Shown here: positions 15,696 to 23,147 of the stretch, in pieces | Layout: the number at the start of each line of letters is the position of its first letter | Position numbering within the stretch: the stretch's first letter is position 1 | The notes under the pieces: generated by a model | Database searches by the model: none | What the model saw: the letters and a program-made list of their open reading frames with translations, nothing else | What the model was told of the DNA's origin: nothing | From: Clostridia bacterium | GTDB taxonomy: Bacteria > Bacillota_A > Clostridia > Christensenellales > Aristaeellaceae | Length of the DNA: 47,801 nt | Assembly: GCA_017517815.1 (NCBI GenBank) | Contig: JAFWYA010000046.1 | Span: forward strand, 1-47,801 | Direction: 5' to 3' | Program-made: the position numbers and the translations under genes

Positions 15696-16483
15696 ACGTC
15701 GCCTCCCAGTTCGCTGATGCTGCGGCCTGCAAGCACCCTGATCAGATGCCTGCGATATTCCGCACTTGCGCGTACATTGGAACCCGTAGGCACATTTGCG
15801 GCCACATACCTGGCAAACGCATCAGCCGTCTGCGTGCTGATACCCTCCGCCAGGATTCCTTGTTCATCCCGCACAATCATCGCCCGGCCCGGCCGTGCAC
15901 CGATGACAGCACGATACTCGCCGCCAATTCTGGAAACAGCGCAGGAAATAACAGGAAAATCCGTGCGCTGTTTGCGCATGGCGGTGTAGACGAAATGTCC
16001 TGGCGTTTTTTTCACAACCACACGCAGAAGAATATCGCGGTTGTACTTCATTTCGATAAACTGTGCAAGAGGGATCAAACCATCCTTATAGAGTTCCACA
16101 TAGGCATCCATGGCAAGGAATACCGTAAGCACATCCGAAAAGCCAAACCGGCTCCAGATGCTGCCGCCGATGGTGGCCATATTGCGAAACTGCACGCCGA
16201 CAATATCTTTCACAGCATTTCTGACTGCGTTGTCTGCATATGCATTCAGGCTGGAATGCATTTCCAGATCCCGCAGGGTTACCATTGCGCCGATCAAAAA
16301 TGCCTCCTCGGTTTCTTCAATGGTATTCAAACCCAGATCGCACAGATCGATGGCAGTGTGAATATTGCCTTTGCTCATTTGCATCCACAGCATTCCGCCC
16401 AGAATGCGGTTGGTGCGCTGCTGGTTGAGCTGATAGGCTTCCTCCAGGCTTTGCGCGCGAACGTACTTTTGTATGCTGATCAT
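15692..16483 (-). CDS. Xanthine dehydrogenase-type FAD-binding subunit
   Basis: 263 residues of the CoxM/XdhB FAD-binding family. The FAD loop reads ILGGMLWMQ (about 27-35), and the second motif NMATIGGSIWSRFGFSD is close to the canonical ATIGGN segment, with Ser in place of Asn. It is first in the minus-strand operon FAD-FeS-Mo. The ATG follows AAAGGAGT. Its promoter overlaps the divergent molybdate transporter promoter and a ModE-like site. Confidence 0.94.
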   Translation of the reverse strand: MISIQKYVRAQSLEEAYQLNQQRTNRILGGMLWMQMSKGNIHTAIDLCDLGLNTIEETEEAFLIGAMVTLRDLEMHSSLNAYADNAVRNAVKDIVGVQFRNMATIGGSIWSRFGFSDVLTVFLAMDAYVELYKDGLIPLAQFIEMKYNRDILLRVVVKKTPGHFVYTAMRKQRTDFPVISCAVSRIGGEYRAVIGARPGRAMIVRDEQGILAEGISTQTADAFARYVAANVPTGSNVRASAEYRRHLIRVLAGRSISELGGDV

Positions 16484-16528
16484 GGCCGATACTCCTTTGG
16501 GGCTGATATGCCTTCTTTACAGTTCATT

Positions 16529-16557
16529 ATTATATCAGCAAGGATTGATTTTTGAAA
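16529..16557 (-). promoter_or_regulatory. Promoter of the molybdenum hydroxylase operon
   Basis: TTTCAA (16552-16557), 17-bp spacer, TATAAT (16529-16534) on the minus strand. The weak -35 suggests a need for activation. Confidence 0.6.
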
Positions 16558-16574
16558 TGAAAACTGATATTATT
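16545..16574 (+). promoter_or_regulatory. Promoter of the Fec-type transporter operon
   Basis: TTGATT (16545-16550), 18-bp spacer, TATTAT (16569-16574) on the plus strand, interleaved with the divergent hydroxylase promoter. Confidence 0.6.
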
Positions 16575-16603
16575 TCGTTATCGTTTTCAAACTACAACGA
16601 AAG
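16574..16603. promoter_or_regulatory. ModE-like operator
   Basis: Inverted repeat with 7-bp perfect arms TTTCGTT (16574-16580) and AACGAAA (16597-16603). The core 16577-16600 reads CGTTAT-N12-ACAACG, close in half-sites and 24-bp length to described ModE operators (CGTTAT...ATAACG). It lies just after the -10 of the transporter promoter, where a bound protein would repress. A modE-like gene is in the operon. Confidence 0.65.
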
Positions 16604-16615
16604 AGGCCTATTCAA

Positions 16616-17599
16616 ATGAAAAAAATACTTGCTTTGGTGCTGACGATTGCCATTATGTTAACCTCTTGCGCGGCTGTGGCGCAGCCCTTTTCTGTAACGG
16701 TTACTGATCAGGCCGGGCGCGAAGTAACCATTGAAAAACAACCGCAGCGGCTGGTAAGCGGCTACTATATTTCCACCAGTCTTCTCATCGCCCTGGGCCT
16801 TGAGGATCAGATGGTGGGTATTGAAGCCAAGGCAGGCAAGCGTCCCATCTATCGCTTAAGCGCCCCGGAACTGATCGATCTGCCCAATGTTGGAACCGCC
16901 AAGGAGTTTGATCTTGAGGGCTGTGCTGCGCTTGAGCCGGATCTGGTCATTTTGCCCATCAAACTGAAGAATGCTGCTGAAACGCTGGAGAAGCTTGGAA
17001 TTGATGTGCTGTTGGTCAACCCTGAAAACCAGGAGCTGCTTCTGGGCATGATGGATCTGATCGCAGCGGCTACCGGTACGGAAGAGGAGGTTCAGCAGCT
17101 GAAGGCATTCGCCTCGGCGCAGGAGCAAATGCTGGCCGAGGCGCTGGCTGCCGTGGAAAGGCCCACCGTCTATCTGGCAGGCAATTCAAGCCTGCTTTCC
17201 ACCGCGGGCGACGCCATGTATCAGTCCGATATGATCCGCCTGGCCGGCGGTGTGAATGTGGCTGCGCAGATCACAGATCCTTACTGGGTGGAGATCAGCT
17301 ATGAGCAGCTGCTGGCATGGGATCCGGAATACATCGTTCTGGCTTCGGATGCCAGCTATACCGTCGAGGACGTTCTGGCAGACCCCAACCTTGCCGCGTG
17401 CAAAGCCGTGGCAAACAAGCGTGTTGTGCAGCTGCCCAACAAAGCAGAGGCCTGGGACAGCCCGGTGCCCAGTTCGATCCTCGGTGCAGTGTGGCTTGCC
17501 AGCGCGCTGCATCCCCAGCAGGTTTCTCAGGAACTGTGCAATGCTCTGATCGATGAATATTATGAAACATTCTATCACTTTACCTACAATGAAAACTAA
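16616..17599 (+). CDS. Fec/Mol-type ABC substrate-binding lipoprotein
   Basis: A 327-residue periplasmic-binding protein of the FepB/BtuF/MolA class. The signal peptide ends at LTSC, a fitting lipobox with Cys18 as lipid anchor. The mature part has the class hallmarks VTVTDQAGREVTIEKQPQRLV, ALEPDLVILPIKLKN and a conserved C-terminal helix. The family imports iron chelates, cobalamin or, in the MolABC branch, molybdate and tungstate. Here the ModE-like protein, MocA fusion and molybdenum hydroxylase favour molybdate or tungstate. The ATG follows AAAGAGG. A possible metal ligand set cannot be judged by eye. Confidence 0.88.
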   Translation: MKKILALVLTIAIMLTSCAAVAQPFSVTVTDQAGREVTIEKQPQRLVSGYYISTSLLIALGLEDQMVGIEAKAGKRPIYRLSAPELIDLPNVGTAKEFDLEGCAALEPDLVILPIKLKNAAETLEKLGIDVLLVNPENQELLLGMMDLIAAATGTEEEVQQLKAFASAQEQMLAEALAAVERPTVYLAGNSSLLSTAGDAMYQSDMIRLAGGVNVAAQITDPYWVEISYEQLLAWDPEYIVLASDASYTVEDVLADPNLAACKAVANKRVVQLPNKAEAWDSPVPSSILGAVWLASALHPQQVSQELCNALIDEYYETFYHFTYNEN

Positions 17600-18554
17600 G
17601 CATTTGTGCGCAGTCGGGGTGGTTCTGATGATCACCCTGACTGTTTTCAGTCTGTTTGTCGGCAAATATCCATTGTCCCTGAACAAGCTGCTCAGCGGCG
17701 ATGAAATGCAGCTGCGTGTTTTTACCACACTGCGTCTGAGCCGTACGCTGATGGGACTTGTGGGCGGGTTTGCACTTGGCGTTTGCGGCTTTGTCTACCA
17801 GACGGTTTTTCGTAATCCGCTGGCGTCTCCGGATATCATCGGCGTATCTTCGGGCGCGAGCGCCGGAGCGGCTGCAGGCATCCTGTTTTTGTCTGGCCCG
17901 GCAATGGTGACTGCGTCTGCTTTTGCAGGTGCGCTGGCGGCTGTACTGATGGCTCTGGCGCTTGCGGCGCTTGACCGCAGCGGGAAAAACAGCTCCATCG
18001 TCCTTGCGGGTATTGCAGTGCATTCACTGGCCCAGACAGCGCTGATGTGTCTGAAACTGACTGCAGACCCCGAAAGAGAACTGGCTTCCATCGAATACTG
18101 GATCATGGGCAGCCTGAACGGCATCAATGCATATTCCCTCAGCGGCCATCTGACGCTGTGTGTGGCATGCCTTGTGGCACTGTTCCTTTTGCATCGTCAG
18201 ATTGTTCTTTTGTCAGCGGAAGAGGGCGAGGCAAAAACGCTGGGCGTAAACGTAGGAAAGCTGCGGCTGATCGTGCTGCTCATCGCTACGCTTACTGTTG
18301 CGGATGTGGTCAGCCTTACAGGACTGATCAGCTTTGCAGGCCTTCTGGCGCCCCATGGTGCAAGGCTGCTCACCAGGGATAACCGTATCGGCACAATGTT
18401 TCTTTCAGGCATTCTTGGCACTGTTATTCTGTTGGCGGCAGATCTTCTTGCCCGAAGCGTAGCAGCAGCCGAGCTGCCGGTAAGTATTTTCACCAGCCTG
18501 ATCGGCGCTCCCTTCCTGATTATGCTGATCATCAGGGGGTGGAAAAACGCATGA
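17589..18554 (+). CDS. FecCD-type ABC permease
   Basis: About 321 residues with eight to ten membrane helices of the BtuC/FecCD family. Characteristic segments are LRLSRTLMGLVGGFALGVCGFVYQTVFRN split over two helices, then GVSSGASAGAAAG, and near the end GLISFAGLLAPHGARLL. The start is placed at ATG 17589, which overlaps the end of the binding-protein gene by 11 bp; ATG 17553 and 17562 are in frame but lie deeper in the upstream gene and have no ribosome site. It forms the channel of the molybdate-type importer inferred here. Confidence 0.92.
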   Translation: MKTKHLCAVGVVLMITLTVFSLFVGKYPLSLNKLLSGDEMQLRVFTTLRLSRTLMGLVGGFALGVCGFVYQTVFRNPLASPDIIGVSSGASAGAAAGILFLSGPAMVTASAFAGALAAVLMALALAALDRSGKNSSIVLAGIAVHSLAQTALMCLKLTADPERELASIEYWIMGSLNGINAYSLSGHLTLCVACLVALFLLHRQIVLLSAEEGEAKTLGVNVGKLRLIVLLIATLTVADVVSLTGLISFAGLLAPHGARLLTRDNRIGTMFLSGILGTVILLAADLLARSVAAAELPVSIFTSLIGAPFLIMLIIRGWKNA

Positions 18555-19351
18555 GCGGATTTCAGACAAATGGGATTTGTGCAGGTTACGATGGAAAACA
18601 GGTAATCGACAACCTTTCCTTCTCGCTGGAAGCTGGCAGAGTGATGGGCATCCTGGGCGCGAATGGCAGCGGCAAGACGACTTTGCTCAAAAGCATCTGC
18701 AGCATCCTGCGCCATAAGGGCGAGTGCATGCTGGACGGCGTAAAACTGGAAAAACTCACTCCACGCCAGCTTGCGCAAAAATGCAGCTATATCCCTCAGC
18801 GAAGCGGAATATCCATTGATATTTCCGTACTGGATGTGGTGCTGATGGGCTTTAACCCCCGGCTGGGGCTGCTTCAGCATCCCACCGCAGCTATGAAGCA
18901 GCAAGCGCTTCATGCGATCGAGACGGTCGGGCTCAGCGGCATGAAAGATCAAAATTACATGCATTTGAGCGAAGGGCAGAAGCAGCTGTGTATTCTTGCC
19001 AGAACCCTTGTCACAAATGCCAGACTGCTGCTTCTGGACGAACCGGAAAGTGCGCTGGATTTTCATTACCGCCATCACATGCTGGCCATCATTCGGGAAT
19101 GGGTGAAACAGGATAGCCGGTTTGCTCTTGTGACGCTGCATGATCCAATGCTGGCGCTGAACGGCTGCGACGATCTGCTGCTACTCAAAGACGGCCGGAA
19201 TATTGGCGTGCTTCATCCGCAGAGCGATTCGTTTGATTTTATGAAGGAAATGCTCAGTGCTGTCTATGGCAGAGTGCACATTGTTTCCTGTGCAGACAGC
19301 ACAGGAAACAAGCATATTGTCATGCTCAGGGAAGGAGAGGACGGCTTTTGA
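18551..19351 (+). CDS. Fec-type ABC transporter ATPase
   Basis: About 266 residues. Walker A is GANGSGKTTLL, the signature LSEGQKQLCI and Walker B LLLLDEPESALD. It energises the FecCD permease. The ATG at 18551 shares 4 bp with the permease stop (ATGA); a GTG at 18539 is an alternative closer to AGGGGG. Near the 3' end the coding sequence contains a 13-bp perfect hairpin (19281-19311). In the signature motif the usual LSGGQ is LSEGQ, a change also seen in other transporters of this branch. Confidence 0.93.
   Translation: MSGFQTNGICAGYDGKQVIDNLSFSLEAGRVMGILGANGSGKTTLLKSICSILRHKGECMLDGVKLEKLTPRQLAQKCSYIPQRSGISIDISVLDVVLMGFNPRLGLLQHPTAAMKQQALHAIETVGLSGMKDQNYMHLSEGQKQLCILARTLVTNARLLLLDEPESALDFHYRHHMLAIIREWVKQDSRFALVTLHDPMLALNGCDDLLLLKDGRNIGVLHPQSDSFDFMKEMLSAVYGRVHIVSCADSTGNKHIVMLREGEDGF
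19281..19311. repeat. 13-bp perfect inverted repeat in ATPase 3' end
   Basis: Arms 19281-19293 and 19299-19311 are exact reverse complements with a 5-nt loop AGACA. It is in-frame coding sequence 37 bp before the modE-like start. As RNA it would form a stable hairpin near the ATPase-modE boundary. Confidence 0.9.
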
Positions 19352-19755
19352 AAGCGATCACGCGAATCATCTTTCTGGACGATCAGGATCAGAAGTTTTT
19401 TGGCGAAGGTCCCTTTCGTCTTCTGAAGGGTGTGGAGGAAAGCGGTTCTCTTCGTGCGGCTTCCATACAGATGGGTATGGCATATACCAAGGCCCTGAAG
19501 CTTTTGAAAAACGCAGAAAAAGCACTGGGTTTTCAGCTGACGGCACGCGCCGCAGGCGGCAGGGATGGCGGAGGCAGCCATCTTACCCCACAGGGAGAGG
19601 AGTGGCTTAACAAATATGAAGCCTACAGGAACGCCTGCATTCAGGCCAACAGCAGACTCTATTTGGAATTCTTTTCAGAGCAGCGGCAAACGGCATCTGA
19701 TCCTGACTGGCGGACGCGGGACCGGAAAGACGACCAGGATTCATCAGCTTTGTAA
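19348..19755 (+). CDS. ModE-like molybdate-responsive DNA-binding protein
   Basis: About 135 residues holding only the ModE N-terminal winged-helix domain. The hallmarks are FGEGPFRLLKGVEESGSLRAAS, the recognition region MGMAYTKALKLLKNAEKALG and the GGxxGGGxxLTPQG segment. There is no C-terminal molybdate-binding (TOBE/Mop) domain, so sensing must occur otherwise or be absent. The TTG start at 19348 overlaps the ATPase stop and follows AAGGAGAGG. The last ~45 codons overlap the next gene in another frame, and the chain after RLYLEFFSE looks out of character for the family. Likely target is the inverted repeat at 16574-16603. Confidence 0.82.
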   Translation: MKAITRIIFLDDQDQKFFGEGPFRLLKGVEESGSLRAASIQMGMAYTKALKLLKNAEKALGFQLTARAAGGRDGGGSHLTPQGEEWLNKYEAYRNACIQANSRLYLEFFSEQRQTASDPDWRTRDRKDDQDSSAL

Positions 19756-20731
19756 AAACATGCCGGGGATCAAAACCTTCGCTGTGCCTGAAACCGGCGT
19801 TTATATGGAAACCTGTCCCGGAGAATGCAAAGTGCAGGTTGGCGTCTTTGATCCTGATTTGCCCGGGCCGGAAAACAGGATGCGCATCCTGAACAATGCT
19901 TTTGATGAGCAGGCTGTGCACATAGTGACGAAGCTGGCGCAGGAACCGGGCGAATGGGGCTTTGTTGATGAAATTGGCTATTTGGAATCCGGCTGTCTGA
20001 TCTATATGGACGCTCTTCGGTCGCTTTTGGCTCACAAACGCATCATTGCTGCTGTGCGTCAGAATACGCCCTTTCTGCAGGAACTGCGTAACAGAGCGGA
20101 CGTGTTTTGCGTGGATCTGGACGAACCCTTCGGCAATACGGGGTGTGTGATTATGGCTTCCGGCCTGTCCAGGCGCTTTGGTAACAACAAACTGCTTGCG
20201 GATTTTCGCGGCGAACCCATGATCCATCGGATCCTTTGCGCAACAGACAGCATTTTCAGCCGACGCGTCGTTGTGACAAGGCATCCTGAAATTGCGGCGC
20301 TGTGCAAAGAACGCGGCATTGATGTTGTGCTGCATGACCAGCCTCATCGATCAGATACAATCAGACTTGGTTTGCAGGCAGTGGGCGACGTACAGGGCTG
20401 CATGTTCTGCGCTGCGGATCAGCCGCTGGTAAGCCAGCCGACCATTGCATCCATCGTGCTGTCTTCCGTGGATGACCCCACCAGCATCTGGCGCACATGC
20501 TTTGGCGAAACGCCCGGGCTGCCTGCGCTGTTTCCGCAATGGACATTTGCTGCATTGATGGATCTTCCGCAGGGGAAAGGCGGCGGATTTGTGATCCGGA
20601 TGCATCCCGAACATGTTCGCACCATTCCTGTGCAAAATGCAGCTGAACTGATGGATGCGGACGATCCGGAAACATTGGCCAAACTTGCAGCTATTGATTT
20701 TGAACCGTTATGCTCCTGGCGGAACCTTTGA
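19616..20731 (+). CDS. NTPase (THEP1-like)-MocA nucleotidyltransferase fusion
   Basis: About 371 residues with two domains. Residues 27-175 form a P-loop NTPase of the THEP1 type, with Walker A GGRGTGKTT (Lys38) and Walker B FVDEIGYLES. Residues 176-371 form a MocA/MobA-type nucleotidyltransferase, with IMASGLSRRFGNNKLL in place of the usual LAAGxSxRxGxxK, then CAADQPLVS. MocA adds CMP to molybdopterin for hydroxylases of the neighbouring kind. The latest usable start is ATG 19616, which gives a 140-bp overlap with the modE-like gene. A frameshift or a three-domain fusion is possible. The gene ends 11 bp before a strong terminator. Confidence 0.82.
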   Translation: MKPTGTPAFRPTADSIWNSFQSSGKRHLILTGGRGTGKTTRIHQLCKNMPGIKTFAVPETGVYMETCPGECKVQVGVFDPDLPGPENRMRILNNAFDEQAVHIVTKLAQEPGEWGFVDEIGYLESGCLIYMDALRSLLAHKRIIAAVRQNTPFLQELRNRADVFCVDLDEPFGNTGCVIMASGLSRRFGNNKLLADFRGEPMIHRILCATDSIFSRRVVVTRHPEIAALCKERGIDVVLHDQPHRSDTIRLGLQAVGDVQGCMFCAADQPLVSQPTIASIVLSSVDDPTSIWRTCFGETPGLPALFPQWTFAALMDLPQGKGGGFVIRMHPEHVRTIPVQNAAELMDADDPETLAKLAAIDFEPLCSWRNL

Positions 20732-20742
20732 TTTGAATGACA

Positions 20743-20779
20743 AAAAAGCATGGAGGACATTTGATCCTCCATGCTTTTT
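20743..20779. terminator. Bidirectional terminator
   Basis: Perfect 15-bp stem (20743-20757 with 20765-20779) with A and T runs at its base, loop 20758-20764. It separates the convergent MocA-fusion and ABC-F genes. Confidence 0.93.
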
Positions 20780-20807
20780 GTGTTGTTCCATTCCTCGTTG
20801 TATGCGC

Positions 20808-22598
20808 TTATTTGCCGGCTTCCTGTGCGGCAATGCGTTCAGCAAGTTCGTTCAAATACAGCCAGCGTTCGGTCTTTTCTTCCAGCTGGGCTTCCAGAGC
20901 GGATTTTTCCTCCATCAGTTCCTGCAAGCGGATGTAATCGCTGGCGTTGAGGGCAATTTCAGCATCGCAGTCGGCAATGCGTTCCTCAAGGGTGGCGATA
21001 TCCTGATCGATGGTTGCATACTCCCGCTGTTCCTTGAAAGAAAATTTCAGTTTCTGCGGACGGTCGGTGCGTTTTTCGCGGGTATCATGCTTTTCCTTGG
21101 AAACAGCAGGTTTTTCGTCCATTTCCCGCAGAAGCTCCCAGTCGGAGTAGCCGCCCATGGTGCGGCGCACTTCGCCATCGCCGCGCACTTCCAGAATGGA
21201 CGTGGCGATCTTATCCAGAAAATAGCGGTCATGGGAAACAGCCACAACTGCGCCCGGAAACTCGGTGAGATAATCCTCCAGTATGGTCAGCGTTTCCACA
21301 TCCAGATCATTGGTGGGTTCGTCCAGCAGCAGAATATTTGGCGCGCTCATCAGAATGCCCAGCAGATACAGGCGGCGCCTTTCCCCGCCTGAAAGTCTGC
21401 CGATGGTTGAAAACTGCAGATCGGATGGGAACAGAAAACGCTCCATCATTTGTGTGGCAGAAATACGCCCTTCTTTGGTGTGAACCTCAGAGGCAACTTC
21501 GTGGATATAATCGTAGGGACGCTGTGTGGGATCAAGTTCGCGTCCTTCCTGGGTAAAGTAGCCGATACGGACGGTGCCGCCGAAATCAACCGTTCCGCTG
21601 TCAGGCGCCAGTTCACCGGCGATCATGTTAAGCAGCGTAGATTTGCCGGCGCCGTTGCGGCCGATGATGCCCACGCGGTCATCCCTCAGCAGCGTATAGG
21701 AGAAGTCGCGAATGATGCTGCGGTCACCGTAGGTTTTGCAAACATGTACCAGTTCAACTGTTTTGCGTCCCAGACGGGAGGCGGCAGAGGCAATGGAGAC
21801 GTTGCTGTCCGTCGGCGGCGCTTCCTGGGCTTTCAGGGCCTCGTAGCGGGCAATGCGCTCGGTGCTTTTAGTGGATCGCGCACGGCAGCCGCGCATGATC
21901 CATTCGGTTTCTTTTCTCAGAAGGGCCTGACGCTTGCGTTCGGAGGCCTGCGCCATTTCAAGCCGCTGCGTTTTCAGTTCCAGATATTTGGAATAGTTGG
22001 CCTCGTAAAGATACATTTTCCCAAACGACATTTCGGCAATGCGTGTAACGACATTTTCGAGGAAATACCGATCGTGGGTCACCATAACAAGACCGCCGGT
22101 GAACTTCGACAGTTTCTGTTCCAGCCAGGTAACCATTTCAGCGTCCAGATGGTTGGTAGGCTCGTCCAGGATCAGCACATCAGCAGGGTGAACAAACACC
22201 GTCGCAAGTGCCACACGCTTGCGCTGACCACCGGAAAGCTCGCCGATCTTCTGCTCAAAATCGGTGATCCCAAGTTTGGAAAGCGTCGCTTTGGCCTCGT
22301 ATTCATTCAGCTGGCGGAATTCAGCAGGATGGCCTGCAAACACCTGTTCCAGAACAGTGAGGTTGTCATCCATTGCCGGAACCTGCGGCAGATACGCAAT
22401 CTGCACATTAGGATCGCGGGTCAGGCGTCCGGAATCAGGTTCCTCAGCACCTGCCAGGATCTTCAGAAAGGTACTCTTGCCGGTACCGTTGACGCCGATC
22501 AAGCCAACGCGTTCTCCTGCGTTAAGGTAGAGCGTCACGCCGTCCAGCAGTTGCCTCATGCCATAGTTTTTATGGATATTCTCTGCAGTGAGCAGCAT
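20808..22598 (-). CDS. ABC-F family ATPase, Uup-like
   Basis: About 596 residues with two ABC cassettes and no membrane segments. Walker A boxes are GVNGTGKST and GRNGAGKST; signatures are LSGGQRKRVAL and LSGGERRRLYL. Between them is the ABC-F linker, and the C-terminal ~75 residues form a coiled coil (Uup-type CTD) rich in Glu and Leu. ABC-F proteins act on ribosomes; the Uup branch is also linked to DNA stability. The ATG at 22596-22598 follows CGGAGG, and upstream in-frame codons are not preceded by a site. It is a single-gene unit ending at the terminator shared with the MocA fusion. Confidence 0.93.
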   Translation of the reverse strand: MLLTAENIHKNYGMRQLLDGVTLYLNAGERVGLIGVNGTGKSTFLKILAGAEEPDSGRLTRDPNVQIAYLPQVPAMDDNLTVLEQVFAGHPAEFRQLNEYEAKATLSKLGITDFEQKIGELSGGQRKRVALATVFVHPADVLILDEPTNHLDAEMVTWLEQKLSKFTGGLVMVTHDRYFLENVVTRIAEMSFGKMYLYEANYSKYLELKTQRLEMAQASERKRQALLRKETEWIMRGCRARSTKSTERIARYEALKAQEAPPTDSNVSIASAASRLGRKTVELVHVCKTYGDRSIIRDFSYTLLRDDRVGIIGRNGAGKSTLLNMIAGELAPDSGTVDFGGTVRIGYFTQEGRELDPTQRPYDYIHEVASEVHTKEGRISATQMMERFLFPSDLQFSTIGRLSGGERRRLYLLGILMSAPNILLLDEPTNDLDVETLTILEDYLTEFPGAVVAVSHDRYFLDKIATSILEVRGDGEVRRTMGGYSDWELLREMDEKPAVSKEKHDTREKRTDRPQKLKFSFKEQREYATIDQDIATLEERIADCDAEIALNASDYIRLQELMEEKSALEAQLEEKTERWLYLNELAERIAAQEAGK

Positions 22599-22713
22599 GA
22601 TATACCTCCGAAAAAGTTTTGATAAAAGAAGAAAAACCGTGTTGGGACAGAGGGCAACTTTCCCGAATAATATAGTACGTGACATTCTGCTTTCCAGCAG
22701 TCACGGTTACATC

Positions 22714-23103
22714 TTATTTTTCTGTCTTCTTTGTTTTGGGCTTTGCTCTCTGGTCCACCAGACGATAGCTCAAATCCACAAGGAATGTCAGTTCATCCAT
22801 GGTGATGGCGCTGTCCAGCAGCACGGAAATCCAATGGTCCTTGTTCATGTGATAGGCGCGAAAAATCCTCTGACGGTCGATCAGCGTAAAGGTCATGATC
22901 GGGTCGCATTTCAGGTTCAGTACATCTGCCACGCCGTCATCCTTAAGTCCGAGGCACCGTTTGGGAAGCTGACCCAGAAGAACGGCAAACCACTTTTGAT
23001 TTCTGGGGTTTCGGAAGATCTCTGTATCAGGCGCGCTCACAAACGGATGCTCGGACTCTGTTCCATATGTATCAAGGATATACTGCTTCAAGAGGTTCTT
23101 CAT
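22714..23103 (-). CDS. YjbR/MmcQ-family protein
   Basis: 129 residues, the usual size for this cytoplasmic CyaY-like-fold family. Diagnostic segments are NQKWFAVLLG, VLNLKCDPIM and AYHMNKDHWISVLLD, then LTFLVDLSYRLV. Members are annotated as DNA-binding by fold, but the molecular role is not settled. The ATG follows GAGGTG. The C-terminus is Lys-rich. It is separated from ABC-F by 115 bp with no obvious terminator. Confidence 0.92.
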   Translation of the reverse strand: MKNLLKQYILDTYGTESEHPFVSAPDTEIFRNPRNQKWFAVLLGQLPKRCLGLKDDGVADVLNLKCDPIMTFTLIDRQRIFRAYHMNKDHWISVLLDSAITMDELTFLVDLSYRLVDQRAKPKTKKTEK

Positions 23104-23147
23104 TTTCGCACCTCAGATCAAATCTTTGCCATTTCGAGCCGAAGCGT

